Positions 1 through 8,778 are shown, counted from the first letter of the stretch. The stretch: 64,000 bases of DNA from Paenalicyclobacillus macrosporangiidus (GCF_900116805.1 NZ_FPBV01000008.1:1-64000), one strand, 5' to 3'. Numbers and translations: made by a program. The notes: generated by a model from the letters alone, not told the origin.

Positions 1-133
1 CCTAATGGGGGCCATATTGCAGGAGCAGCATGAGGAGTGGATGGTATCTCGACGCTACTTCAGCCTGGAGTCTATGGCGAGACTGAAGCCAGACCAAACG
101 CTACTGGCCGCAGAGGCAGTGCTGCAGAAATAG
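1..133 (+). pseudogene. IS256-family transposase, C-terminal end only
   Basis: The frame starting at base 2 reads LMGAILQEQHEEWMVSRRYF followed by SLESMARL and stops at TAG 131-133. This pattern (acidic EQHEEW stretch, then RRYFS) is what the last ~40 residues of IS256/mutator-type transposases look like. The rest of the element lies outside the window, so I cannot tell whether the copy is intact or a remnant. The bases just after the stop (about 150-185) may be its terminal inverted repeat. Family call is from memory of the motif. Confidence 0.65.
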
Positions 134-213
134 CAACGAGGAGGTGGGCGTGTATGCCACACGCAAACCTTGGCTTTGTCCCCTAAGTGCTCAAATTCGA
201 CCGGCAGGGGCGA

Positions 214-255
214 CGTCAAGGGCGTCCGACAGGACGAGCGCAGCGCCCCTTGACG
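214..255. repeat. Inverted repeat next to the IS256 end
   Basis: CGTCAAGGGCG (214-224) is matched by CGCCCCTTGACG (244-255) across a ~19-base loop. It lies in a ~170-base stretch between the IS256 tip and the next gene where I see no coding sequence. No T-run follows on either strand, so it is not an obvious terminator. A related CACTTGACGGGACA lies at ~339, suggesting transposon-end debris. Confidence 0.4.
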
Positions 256-304
256 GAGCGACGACGGTCGATATAATCCCCCCAACGGGGCAAAGCCAGC
301 GACG

Positions 305-523
305 TCACAAATTAGACACAAACGGTGAAATTACACCACTTGACGGGACACTACCCACGTCGTGTCGGACATGCTGTTTATCTGTGCGTCGCTCATCACA
401 TTCCTTGCACACACCAAGTGGGTGATCGATACCGTCCAGTCTGGTGAATCCTGTCGTGAAAATGCGGCCCATATCATCCGCATCTCGAAAGCGACGACAT
501 AAAATGCAGTACGCTGTAGCCAT
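305..523 (-). CDS. Small cysteine-pair protein (paralogue of 9264-9491)
   Basis: A 72-residue protein beginning MATAYCILCRRFRD. It has two cysteine pairs, CILC (residues 6-9) and CKEC (about 39-42), spaced like a small zinc ribbon, and no signal peptide or membrane segment. Residues 1-45 clearly match the protein at 9264-9491: both share AYC..C, FTTGF/FRTGF, and the block DHPLGVC. The two tails differ completely. An AAGGCGGG element lies upstream of the ATG. Function is unknown; metal binding is inferred only from the cysteine spacing. Conservation between two distant copies, not the ORF itself, is the reason to believe this gene. Confidence 0.6.
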   Translation of the reverse strand: MATAYCILCRRFRDADDMGRIFTTGFTRLDGIDHPLGVCKECDERRTDKQHVRHDVGSVPSSGVISPFVSNL

Positions 524-600
524 TGATCATCCCGCCTTCGGCGTTTTGTAACGGGACAACAATGCACTATATATGGAACCTCGCCATTGGAGTTTTATAC

Positions 601-2064
601 CTACTTGGACTTCACGACCGCTCGTATCATCTGTGCTGGATGTCTCTCCACCAGGGATTCAGGTTGGTATTTCCGGCAAATCTCTTCACCCCGCTGAATC
701 AGTCTTTGAATCAGGTCTTGTCGAGCACGCCACGGCAGGATCGCGGTTTTTTCTTCAAACAAATTTGTTACTTCTACGAAAAATTCAACAACTGTTTGAG
801 GTGAAGTGTAATGTATTTCATGTTCGAATTCATCAAGACGAATGATTTCAAACAATGACTTCATCGCTGCCGGCACCGTATCAGAATCTGGCAATACATC
901 CGGATGGCTTGCTTTAGATTCTAGGCTCAACAACGGCTCGAACCACTCTAAAAAGAAATCGCTCCGTACAGGAAAATGTAACGGATAGAACGTACTAAAT
1001 GTCCCGCCCGGCTTTAAGACCCGTGCTATTTCACGTAATGCCTCATGAATGTTGGTTAGGTGCAAGAAGCCACATCCAGTCACGCTGTCAAACATGTTAT
1101 CGGGAAAGGGAAGACGTTCAGCCTGAGCACGTACCACATGCACCCACTCTGCATGGTAATCATCACGTTTTCGCCTCACGGTTGACAGCATGCCGGTTGA
1201 GGGATCGGTTACCACTAAATAACCGTTTGGACCAACTGCTTGAAATAGACCCGCGTCAAAAGTGTACGCCCCTGTACCACATCCCAATTCCAGTACATGT
1301 GAGCCTGCTTGGATTTCACTTAACTCAAGTAACGATTTTCTAATACTAGCTGAACTAGGAATCAAGATATTTGTAAGAGATTCTACATCCTCTAAGTTGT
1401 TGAAGTTATTGAGCCGAACCAACCGGGAGCGGAATTTTAGGAAACCGGATTCGACAAACACACGCGTGATGGATTGCAGCACTTCATTTCCGTAATGTGT
1501 AAGTTCGACAAAGCCATCGCGCACAGTCACCAGTCGTGACGCCACTGCCTGTTTAAACTCGCTTGTTAAAGTATTGGTCCCCCAAGGACGATGGATATCG
1601 CCTTGAAGAAAGTCATTGACGTGTATTGATCCGTAATAGTGAAGAACTTGAAGGTCCTCGTACATGTTCGTGAGCAAGTAAAACGTTACGAAATCTTTCA
1701 GGCCAACTTTTTCAACGAAGTTTTCCGTCAACCGCTGTGCTACGCTCACCATTTCTTCTGTAACCGTTAAAGTACCCAATTCTAGATGACACAAATATAC
1801 AGCCGTACTCGAGACTGCCTCACGGCAAGCCTCGGCAGCTCTCTCTACATGAATCGGCTGACCCCCAAATATATCCATCGTCCAATCAGGTCGCCAATGT
1901 TGAGCTGCAAAGTGTCTGGACCAAGTTCTTATATCCGTAAATAAAGTGAACGAGATTCGATGTTCCCCTTTTCCCCACGTCAACCAAGGCGCAATGACGA
2001 TGCCGTCACGAATCATTATTCGCCCTGTTTCAATGAAAATGTCAAGATCCAGCTTGTTGATCAT
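601..2064 (-). CDS. SAM-dependent methyltransferase with unrecognised N-terminal domain
   Basis: 487 residues. The start is ATG 2064, preceded by a strong GGAGGTG eight bases upstream; longer in-frame starts up to 2319 lack this and were rejected. Residues ~240-440 form a class I (UbiE/Methyltransf_11-like) domain: SAM-binding motif VLELGCGTGAY (~257-267), acidic VVTDPS after strand 2 (~285), and RLPFPDNMFDSV (~323-334). Residues 1-180 match no family I know. Residues ~170-220 (SRLVTVRDGFVELTHYGNEV) look like a winged-helix or dimerisation segment of the kind in small-molecule methyltransferases. The gene is visibly more AT-rich than the rest and lies between two transposon remnants, so it was probably acquired. 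The substrate cannot be inferred. Confidence 0.75.
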   Translation of the reverse strand: MINKLDLDIFIETGRIMIRDGIVIAPWLTWGKGEHRISFTLFTDIRTWSRHFAAQHWRPDWTMDIFGGQPIHVERAAEACREAVSSTAVYLCHLELGTLTVTEEMVSVAQRLTENFVEKVGLKDFVTFYLLTNMYEDLQVLHYYGSIHVNDFLQGDIHRPWGTNTLTSEFKQAVASRLVTVRDGFVELTHYGNEVLQSITRVFVESGFLKFRSRLVRLNNFNNLEDVESLTNILIPSSASIRKSLLELSEIQAGSHVLELGCGTGAYTFDAGLFQAVGPNGYLVVTDPSTGMLSTVRRKRDDYHAEWVHVVRAQAERLPFPDNMFDSVTGCGFLHLTNIHEALREIARVLKPGGTFSTFYPLHFPVRSDFFLEWFEPLLSLESKASHPDVLPDSDTVPAAMKSLFEIIRLDEFEHEIHYTSPQTVVEFFVEVTNLFEEKTAILPWRARQDLIQRLIQRGEEICRKYQPESLVERHPAQMIRAVVKSK

Positions 2065-2281
2065 TGAACGACACCTCCTATTGATTAAAAATTTAGGCAC
2101 ATAACATGAAATTCCTGCCGGGACAGTCAGTACAAAAAGAACAACCCGCCGAAGAGGGATATTACCGGAGGAATATCCAACATGTTGAGTGTATTCAGAT
2201 ATGTGTTTACGTTCTGTCATAATTTTCTTGGGAACACGTTGATAAGGCTCTGCATTCTCTTCTTCCGCATCGTAAGTAACA

Positions 2282-3051
2282 TGTACAGTCCACAACATTG
2301 TCAAGCCATTCGTAGTCACATAACATCAAGCGTTTCAGCGCGAACTGTACGGCCATCAGTATTAATTTGTCGTCGTGCACTCGCGCAGCCTGGATGCGCG
2401 CAAGGAGCACAAGATGTCAGATGTGTTGGAACGAGAACGAAAGGAGTTGGAACAAGCGGCGACAGCACTGTCCAAGACATTGTGTGGATATGAGGGACGG
2501 CTCGGTGGAAACAGAGGACTTCTGCAGGGCACACCACAGTAAACTTCATCGGATAGGAACGACGTTGAAGCCTGTTGTGAATCAAGACAAGCGAACTCGA
2601 CGGGGCGGACCACGCAAGGATGAACCAGCACCTTCCGTCGTCACCCGCTGCGGAATTCAGATTGGGATTGAACCTCCAAGCAAAGACGTTTTGCTGACCT
2701 GGCGCGAGCAAGACGCGACGTTTGTCGTCATCACGAACATTCGGGACGACCAGAGATTGGCCGACGAGGCGGTTTTGAGGCTCTACAAGGAGCAAGCTGA
2801 GGTGGAGGGCCGGTTTCGTAACTGACAAGCCCGTATCACGTCGGGCCTTTCTACCTACACCGCGCCGACAGGGTGAAGACGTTTTGTGACTGATGTCACT
2901 GTTGTTATATAGTGCACTCGAGCACATCCTGTGCGAGAAAATGAATCAGGAAGAGGAACCGATCCTGCCGGGGAAACCCAAAGGTTACTGGCCGAAGGGG
3001 ATATCCGTCCTAGAGATGTTTGAAGAGATGATCACAGTGCTTGCGCTATAG
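2282..3051 (+). pseudogene. Decayed IS1634-family transposase
   Basis: Pieces of one transposase can be read by changing frame. From 2282 comes NIVKPFVVT, a stop, then RELYGHQY, a TAA stop, FVVVHSRSLDARKEHK and LERERKELEQAATALSKTL. After a shift near 2500 come HHSKLHRI, DKRTRRGGPRKD and DATFVVITNIRDD..EAVLRLYKEQAEVEGRFR. After a stop at 2823 comes PYHVGPFYLHRADRVK, and after another shift at ~2890 EHILCEKMNQEEE, ending VLEMFEEMITVLAL at the stop 3049-3051. The FVxITN and YKEQxxVExRFR blocks are typical of IS1634 (DDE) transposases. At least two stops and two frameshifts make it non-functional. The left end of the element is not recognisable. Confidence 0.8.
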
Positions 3052-3086
3052 CGACTGTACGTGTCAAGAGCCCTTGTCAGCCACCG

Positions 3087-3107
3087 GAAAGGGGCTGAAA
3101 AGCCCCT
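3087..3107 (-). terminator. Weak terminator after the acetyltransferase gene
   Basis: On the minus strand AGGGGCTTTTCAGCCCCT forms a 7-bp stem with a 4-base loop followed by only TTTCC. It lies 24 bases beyond the stop of the GNAT gene. It may equally be the hairpin end of the IS1634 remnant. Confidence 0.4.
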
Positions 3108-3130
3108 GCGTTTCCAGGGCGCTCCTACGG

Positions 3131-3640
3131 TCATCGCACGCCAACCTCTTTTGCCAGTTCGATCTCGTCGTGAATCTCAATCCCGTGGTTTCCAATCACG
3201 GGAATCGCCGGTTTGATTTTTCTCGCTTCATCAATCGCACCAGGGTAAACGGCTTTGATTCGATAACCCCGCCGTTGATAAAATCGCAGCGCTTCCACAT
3301 TGTCGTTGCTGGTTATGAGCCAGACGCTCTGGCAACCAGCCGCGCGAGCCTCATCCTCTACCGCCATGAGCAACCGCGTACCCACTCCGACACCTGGTTT
3401 TGTGGTGTTGAGGCTCATGAGTTCGCATCCGCCGTTGTCATCAAAACGGTATGTCGCCGCGCCGACAGGCTCGCCACGGACCTTGACGATGAGGGATGCC
3501 AGGTCGACAAGCCGATAGACGTGACCACGGCTGACCATGACGTCACCTCCCCATTCGGAATTCCACAGGTCTTGGAGCCAGAGGATGTCGTCTTGTTCCT
3601 GTGGATGCAGTACTTCCCATTGTGCGCCTTTGTTCGTTAT
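3131..3640 (-). CDS. GNAT-family N-acetyltransferase with an apparent ATA start
   Basis: The core GVGVGTRLLMAVEDEARAAG is the acetyl-CoA binding loop and helix, and NDNVEALRFYQRRGY is the usual C-terminal GNAT block. An ATG at 3538 follows a good GGAGGTG, but it falls inside LWNSEWGGDVMVSRG, a stretch conserved near the N-terminus of this subfamily. The frame stays open upstream and reads NKGAQWEVLHPQEQDDILWL with no ATG, GTG or TTG. Extension to ATA at 3640 gives 169 residues, normal for the family, with GGGAGG just upstream. The ATA overlaps the TAA stop of the open frame at 3637-4023 in AATAA. The acceptor substrate is unknown. The gene may still be expressed from 3538 as a shortened protein. 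Confidence 0.65.
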   Translation of the reverse strand: MTNKGAQWEVLHPQEQDDILWLQDLWNSEWGGDVMVSRGHVYRLVDLASLIVKVRGEPVGAATYRFDDNGGCELMSLNTTKPGVGVGTRLLMAVEDEARAAGCQSVWLITSNDNVEALRFYQRRGYRIKAVYPGAIDEARKIKPAIPVIGNHGIEIHDEIELAKEVGVR

Positions 3641-4023
3641 TTGGCCTCCCGTCCCCGTTCCGTGTGCTGGAGCAAGCGAACAATAAGATGGCCGCCGTTA
3701 GACAACACTTTCCCATCGGTGGCAGGCAGCCCGGTGTCGTTGAAACCCATCTCTCGAGCTGGCCCCGAACTCCACCATTCATTGTATCGGACGGCCTCAT
3801 CGGACTGCCACCAGCGCCGCGATGTCGCCGAAGCTCCCCCCTGTCCAACTGGATTTGAAGACCAAGCGGGGCGCTGCAACGCCTCCGCACGTCGGGAGCA
3901 TGAAAAAACCGTCGGACGAGTTCGGGTGAAATCTCCGCACCGATTGGACGCCTTGCTTTCACGACATTCGAGACGTTGTACCATACATGATAGGACAAAT
4001 CCTCGGTGCAATTCTTGCGGCAT
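3637..4023 (-). CDS. Possible small unknown protein coupled to the acetyltransferase
   Basis: An open frame of up to 128 residues ending GGHLIVRLLQHTERGREAK. I recognise no family. The last ~40 residues read like protein, and the stop overlaps the presumed start of the GNAT gene, as expected for a coupled pair; the N-terminal half is rich in Arg/Ser/Cys and unconvincing. It could be the 3' remains of a gene disrupted near the bce promoter region. Nothing else coding is seen between 3641 and 4091. Confidence 0.25.
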   Translation of the reverse strand: MPQELHRGFVLSCMVQRLECRESKASNRCGDFTRTRPTVFSCSRRAEALQRPAWSSNPVGQGGASATSRRWWQSDEAVRYNEWWSSGPAREMGFNDTGLPATDGKVLSNGGHLIVRLLQHTERGREAK

Positions 4024-4091
4024 CGTCCGTGTTTAGCAGAGAATCCATGCCAGAGCAATCCGTGTGTCGCCTGCGCACCACGGACGTTCGT

Positions 4092-4829
4092 GTGAGGGGG
4101 CTGTTCAAACTGTACAACCGCATTTTTCTTGTTGAAGACGACGCTGCCCTTGCGTCGTATCTCAAGCAGCAGTTGGAGCGGTTTGGATACGAGGTGCACG
4201 TCGCCGAGGAACTGCGCAACGTGGCGGAGGAAGCGAGACGGGTTCAACCCGACCTCATCTTGCTGGACATCAATCTTCCATACTACGATGGCTTTTACTG
4301 GTGCCGGCAAATTCGCTCGTTTTCCAAGACGCCCATCATCTTCCTGTCCGCACGGGACGGGTCCATGGACCAAGTGTACGCGTTGGACAGCGGCGGTGAC
4401 GAATACATCACAAAACCGTTCCATCCGGACGTGTTGATGGCCAAGATTCGCGCGTTGCTGCGGAGAACGTACGGGGAGTACGCGGAGATTCCTCGACTGG
4501 GCGAGGCGGTCAGTGACACGGTTGTCATCGGTCACGTGAAGATTGACCTCAGAAAACTCGTCGTGGAGTCGGACGAGAGAACCGAATCTCTGACGAAGAC
4601 GGAAGGGACGTTGCTGCGGGAACTGCTCGCGGCCAACGGACAGGTGGTCGCCCGAGACACCCTCTTGGAGACCATCTGGGACGACGCTGAATTTGTGGAC
4701 GACAACACGTTGACCGTGAATGTCGCACGGCTGCGCCGCAAGTTGGGGTCGTTCGGCCTGGGCGGCGCCATTGTCACGGTCCGCGGATTGGGATACCGGC
4801 TGGATTGGCGTGGAGGGCAATCGGGATGA
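4092..4829 (+). CDS. Bce-type response regulator (OmpR family)
   Basis: A receiver domain with acidic pair VEDD, phospho-acceptor Asp in LILLDINLPYYDG, the Thr/Ser switch in IIFLSARD and Lys in YITKPFHPD is followed by an OmpR/PhoB winged helix (TKTEGTLLRELL..., ending VRGLGYRLDW). It is expected to activate the downstream transporter. The coordinates use GTG 4092, which has no ribosome binding site. CTG at 4110 starts exactly where family members start (before IFLVEDD) and has AGGGGG nine bases upstream, so it is the more likely real start. The stop overlaps the kinase start (ATGA). Confidence 0.85.
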   Translation: MRGLFKLYNRIFLVEDDAALASYLKQQLERFGYEVHVAEELRNVAEEARRVQPDLILLDINLPYYDGFYWCRQIRSFSKTPIIFLSARDGSMDQVYALDSGGDEYITKPFHPDVLMAKIRALLRRTYGEYAEIPRLGEAVSDTVVIGHVKIDLRKLVVESDERTESLTKTEGTLLRELLAANGQVVARDTLLETIWDDAEFVDDNTLTVNVARLRRKLGSFGLGGAIVTVRGLGYRLDWRGGQSG

Positions 4830-5971
4830 CATTCTGGGCATTTCTGCGGGATCAGTGGCGGGTGATTGCGTTCTTCCTCGCCGGCACGGGGTTGATGTGG
4901 CTCGTCTGCTGGTTTGCCGCGATGGAACAGGGCGTGGTGTTGCGGTGGTCGCTCGAACTGTACGCGCTGTCGCTGGCATGGTTTGCGCTCCTCCTGTATG
5001 TCCTCGTCGAATACCTGCTGCGGCGTCCGTTCTATCAGGACATGAGGACCCGTCTGAACGGGGAACTGTCCTTGCAGTCCGGAGACGTTCCGCTGCGGGC
5101 GATCACGCACGAGCAGCGGCGGTTCAATGAACTCCTGAAACGTTATCACAGGGCCTACAGTGCTCAGATCGCCGCGTTGGAAGAACGCCAGAACTTCTTC
5201 GAAACGTTCACCGTGCGCTTTGTGCACCAAATGAAGACCCCTGTGACGGTCCTGCAGTTGTTGGAACAGGAACTGCGCCAGGGGCCGGGAGACCGGCAGT
5301 CAGGTAACCCTAAGCGGGCATTGACCAACGCGCAGCTCGACACGCTGGACGAAGAGTGCCGCCGGTTGGAAGCGTCCATCAACGCGATGCTGTACACGTC
5401 GCGCCTGACCGCATTCTCGTTCGACGCCAGGATGGAGCGGCTGGACGTCGTGAGGCTGATTCGGGACGTGGTGAACCACCATAAAAGCGCGTGGATCCGC
5501 CGCAAGTTGTACCCGCGGTTGGAAGCTCCCCCTCATGCAGTCTGGGTCGTATCGGACCGCAAGTGGCTGTCGTTCATGGTCGATCAGATCATCCGCAACG
5601 CCCTGCAGTACGGCGTCAAGGTGGACGAGCATGGCCAAACCCTTCCGTCCTCCTTCGAAATTCGGGTATCCGAGGAACAGCACACGGTCCGGTTGGCGTT
5701 TCGGGACGAGGGCATCGGCATCCCGGAGCGGGACATTCGCCACGTGTTTCGGCCGTTCTACACGGGCGAGAACGGGCGCACGCACTCGAGGGCGACAGGC
5801 ATGGGATTGTACCTGGTCAAGGAGGCGGCGGATCGGCTGGGCCATGAGGTGGAGATCTCCTCCGAGGTCGGCCGAGGGACCACCGTCGTGTTCCGGATCC
5901 GCGTTGCCGACTACTACCGCCCCGCGATGACGGGAACGGCATCCAACGACGGCGGCGGTCAGACGGAGTGA
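4826..5971 (+). CDS. Intramembrane-sensing histidine kinase (BceS-like)
   Basis: 381 residues from the ATG that overlaps the regulator stop. Two membrane segments (~10-30 and ~38-62) are separated by only a few residues, so there is no extracellular sensor domain. This is the hallmark of BceS-type kinases, which sense peptide antibiotics through their partner transporter. The phospho-acceptor region is FVHQMKTPVTVLQLLEQE (His ~133), and the ATPase domain has N-box DQIIRNALQYG, G1 DEGIGIPERDI and ATGMGLYLVKEAADRLG. The neighbouring ABC genes make the pairing very likely. Which antibiotic is sensed cannot be read from the sequence. Confidence 0.9.
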   Translation: MTFWAFLRDQWRVIAFFLAGTGLMWLVCWFAAMEQGVVLRWSLELYALSLAWFALLLYVLVEYLLRRPFYQDMRTRLNGELSLQSGDVPLRAITHEQRRFNELLKRYHRAYSAQIAALEERQNFFETFTVRFVHQMKTPVTVLQLLEQELRQGPGDRQSGNPKRALTNAQLDTLDEECRRLEASINAMLYTSRLTAFSFDARMERLDVVRLIRDVVNHHKSAWIRRKLYPRLEAPPHAVWVVSDRKWLSFMVDQIIRNALQYGVKVDEHGQTLPSSFEIRVSEEQHTVRLAFRDEGIGIPERDIRHVFRPFYTGENGRTHSRATGMGLYLVKEAADRLGHEVEISSEVGRGTTVVFRIRVADYYRPAMTGTASNDGGGQTE

Positions 5972-6077
5972 CAAAATTGTAAGGTGGACGGGCGTGGATG
6001 TAAGGTTCGCACAAGGAACGGCGCCCCTTGTCACTGGCATACTCACGGTGACACGAAGCAACAGGAGGTATGACACC

Positions 6078-6857
6078 GTGAACGTACTCACGGCGAAGCG
6101 GTTGACCAAAGTGTACGGATCGAGACACGCGAGGGCCGTGACGAAGGCGCTCAACGGAATCGATCTCGAAGTCAACCGGGGGGAATTCGTGAGCATTATG
6201 GGCCCGTCGGGCAGCGGCAAGACGACGCTGCTCAACATCCTGGCGGGCATCGACCGGCCGACGAGCGGTGAACTGCGCATTCACGGACAGGAACTGGCCA
6301 AGATGCGCGCGTCCGAACTGGCGTTGTTCCGCCGCCGGCAACTCGGATTTGTATTTCAGGATTACAACCTGCTGGACAGCCTGACGGCGGCCGAAAACGT
6401 GGCGCTCCCGCTGGCGCTCGACGGCAAACGGGGGGCCGCTGTGCGAAAGAAGGTCCTCGAGATGCTCGAGTACCTGGGCATGGGCGAATACGCCGACCGG
6501 TATCCGTATGAGCTGTCCGGCGGTCAGCAACAGCGCATCGCCGTGGCTCGAGCGGTCGTGCACCAACCCGCCTTGGTCCTCGCGGATGAGCCGACGGGAA
6601 ACCTCGATTCGGCGTCCGCAAAGGCTCTGCTTGAGGTTTTTGCCAAACTGCACCGCGAGCAGGAGTCGACCATCCTCATGGTGACGCACGACCCGTTCGC
6701 CGCCAGCTACAGCAAGCGGGTCGTCTTCATCAAGGATGGCCAGGTCTTCTCGCATTTGGATGCCCCCAGCTCCCGCAGCCAGTTTTTCCAGGAAATCTTG
6801 CAAGCTCTGGCGGTATTGGAGGGGACGAGCTATGACATGGCGCCGACTCGCATGTAA
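6078..6857 (+). CDS. ABC transporter ATPase, BceA type
   Basis: 259 residues from GTG 6078, eight bases after AGGAGGT; the frame is open further upstream but has no other good start. Walker [11 protein letters not shown]-loop [12 protein letters not shown], signature LSGGQQQR, Walker [13 protein letters not shown] and H-loop VTHD are all intact. The C-terminal tail ([16 protein letters not shown]) is the extension seen in BceA-type ATPases rather than LolD/MacB. It energises the permease that follows, whose coding sequence starts 26 bases before this one ends. Confidence 0.92.
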   Translation: MNVLTAKRLTKVYGSRHARAVTKALNGIDLEVNRGEFVSIMGPSGSGKTTLLNILAGIDRPTSGELRIHGQELAKMRASELALFRRRQLGFVFQDYNLLDSLTAAENVALPLALDGKRGAAVRKKVLEMLEYLGMGEYADRYPYELSGGQQQRIAVARAVVHQPALVLADEPTGNLDSASAKALLEVFAKLHREQESTILMVTHDPFAASYSKRVVFIKDGQVFSHLDAPSSRSQFFQEILQALAVLEGTSYDMAPTRM

Positions 6858-8778
6858 GAACCTCCTCCACAACGCCAGGAGGTACCTGGGATACATGGCG
6901 TCGAGCACCTGCGCAGTCCTGGTGTTTTTCATGTTCTCCAGCTTCACCCTCAATCCTCATGTGAAACAGGGGTACATGACCGCCCGCGCCAGGTACGTGC
7001 TCGGCGGATGTGAGTACATCATCCTGTTCTTTGCCGTCTTCTTCATCCTGTTTTTCCATGCGGCGCTCATTCGCATGCGGAGCCGCGAGTTCGCGCTGTT
7101 TCGGGTGCTCGGAATGACCCCGGGGCAAGTGTGGCGAACCGTGTTTGCGGAAAGCATCGTCACCGGCCTGGCGGCCATCGCGGCGGGCATCGCGCTCGGG
7201 ACGGTGTTTCTCAAGCTCTTCCTGATGGCCATGGGCGCGCTCTTGAACTTGCCTGTATCCATTCCGTTCGCGCTGCCCGCCCAGTCCGTTTTGCTCACGG
7301 TGGCGCTCTTCGGGGCCGTGTTCGTCCTCGAGGGATTCATCACCGCCGCACGCACCGCCCTGCACACGCCGAAGAGCCTGATGCTGGCCGAAAGGGCGCG
7401 GCAGAGGGCGGACAAGGCGTCGTGGTGGCTGGTCGCGCTGGGCATAGCTTCCATCGCCATCGCCTACGATCTCGCCATCGCGCACAGCCTGAACATCATC
7501 GTCAACTTCTTTCCCATCATCGGGTTGACGGCACTCGGCACCTATCTTCTCTTCACGCAAATTTCCGTCAAGGTCCTGGGCGCGTTGCGGAGACGGCCCC
7601 TGCACGGCGTGTCGCTGCTGGTCGTCGCCCGGTTCGCGCACCGCGTGAGGGACAACGCGCTCGTGCTGACGGTCGTCACGCTGTTGTCCGCCACGGTGCT
7701 GAGCGGAATGGGGGCGGTGTTTGGCCTGAAGTCCTTGGTCCACCAAAACTCGACCCAGGTCGATCCGTTTCCCGTCATGCTCATTCGACCGCAAGCCGGT
7801 GCTTTTCCGTTGACGGCGAACGACGTCAGTCGCCAATTGGCAGCGTCCGGGACACCCGTGGCCGGCCAGGTCACGTTTTCCGTCGCGGCTGTCCGCGCGG
7901 AGGAGGCGGGCCAGGCGGGATCGCAGCCGGTGCACATCACCGTGGTCTCCGCCTCGACGTTTGAACGGGTTCGCCAGCATTTGATGGACGCAGAGCCTGA
8001 AACGCGGAGCTTTCTCACGGACGCTCCACCGGCGCCGGGCTCAGGGCGCGCCAATGTCTTCGTCAACTATCCGCTGGTCTTGCAAAAACCCTTGTTTTCC
8101 ACGAATCAGATTCGTGTGCTCGATGTCCCGGAGATGTCCTTTCATCTGAACGGGCAATACGACGCCCGCATCCTGAACGAACAAATGGGCAGGGTTTCAG
8201 ACTTTGTGCTGGAAGTGTCGGATGCGGATTACGCAAAGCTGACCGACGCCCTGCCCGAAACGGCGAAATACGAGATCACCGGGTTTGACGTGCCCGACTG
8301 GAAACACGCGCTGGTGGCCACGTCAGCCCTGCAAAATCGCCTGAATGCGGGTCAAAAGCCGTTTTTGACGGCGCGTGCCGACGTCGATTCGGAGGTGACC
8401 CAGACGCTGGCGACCATGATCTTCGCCGGATTCTTCGTCAGCGTCCTGTTCCTGCTGGCCTGCGCGACGGTCCTCTACTTCCGGCTGCAGTGGCAGATGG
8501 CTACCGACAAGCGGCAGTTTTCCAGCCTGCTGCGGATCGGCATGCGGGATCGGGAAGTGCACAAGACCTTGACGCGGGAACTGCTCCTCCTCTTCTTCGC
8601 ACCGGTCGTGGTCGGATTGGTGCACAGCACGGTGGCCATGGTGGACTTCTCGCACCTGATTGCCGTTAAGGGAAACCCGTGGCCGGTGTTTGTCGTCGTC
8701 GCTGGGATCTACATCGCACTGACCGCGTTCTACTTTGCCGTGGCGCGCATTCGCTACGCCCGTCAGGTTCTGCCGTAG
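6832..8778 (+). CDS. ABC transporter permease, BceB type (FtsX fold)
   Basis: 648 residues from ATG 6832, preceded by GGAGGGG. About ten membrane segments are visible: one near the N-terminus, several in residues ~50-330, and three at the C-terminus. A long, mostly hydrophilic stretch (~310-520) corresponds to the large extracellular domain of BceB proteins that recognises the peptide or lipid-II complex. FtsX-type blocks REFALFRVLGMTPGQVW and FSSLLRIGMRDREV occur in each half. In this family the transporter removes the antibiotic from its target and signals to the kinase. It closes the four-gene module. Confidence 0.9.
   Translation: MTWRRLACKNLLHNARRYLGYMASSTCAVLVFFMFSSFTLNPHVKQGYMTARARYVLGGCEYIILFFAVFFILFFHAALIRMRSREFALFRVLGMTPGQVWRTVFAESIVTGLAAIAAGIALGTVFLKLFLMAMGALLNLPVSIPFALPAQSVLLTVALFGAVFVLEGFITAARTALHTPKSLMLAERARQRADKASWWLVALGIASIAIAYDLAIAHSLNIIVNFFPIIGLTALGTYLLFTQISVKVLGALRRRPLHGVSLLVVARFAHRVRDNALVLTVVTLLSATVLSGMGAVFGLKSLVHQNSTQVDPFPVMLIRPQAGAFPLTANDVSRQLAASGTPVAGQVTFSVAAVRAEEAGQAGSQPVHITVVSASTFERVRQHLMDAEPETRSFLTDAPPAPGSGRANVFVNYPLVLQKPLFSTNQIRVLDVPEMSFHLNGQYDARILNEQMGRVSDFVLEVSDADYAKLTDALPETAKYEITGFDVPDWKHALVATSALQNRLNAGQKPFLTARADVDSEVTQTLATMIFAGFFVSVLFLLACATVLYFRLQWQMATDKRQFSSLLRIGMRDREVHKTLTRELLLLFFAPVVVGLVHSTVAMVDFSHLIAVKGNPWPVFVVVAGIYIALTAFYFAVARIRYARQVLP

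Noticed and set aside
2065-2319. N-terminal extension of the methyltransferase gene up to 2319
   Set aside because: The extension has no ribosome binding site, reads as non-protein-like sequence, and the ATG at 2064 has a perfect GGAGGTG.
3543-4979. 478-residue minus-strand open frame across the bce regulator start
   Set aside because: It runs antisense to a well-defined response regulator; only the short separate frame at 3637-4023 has any support.
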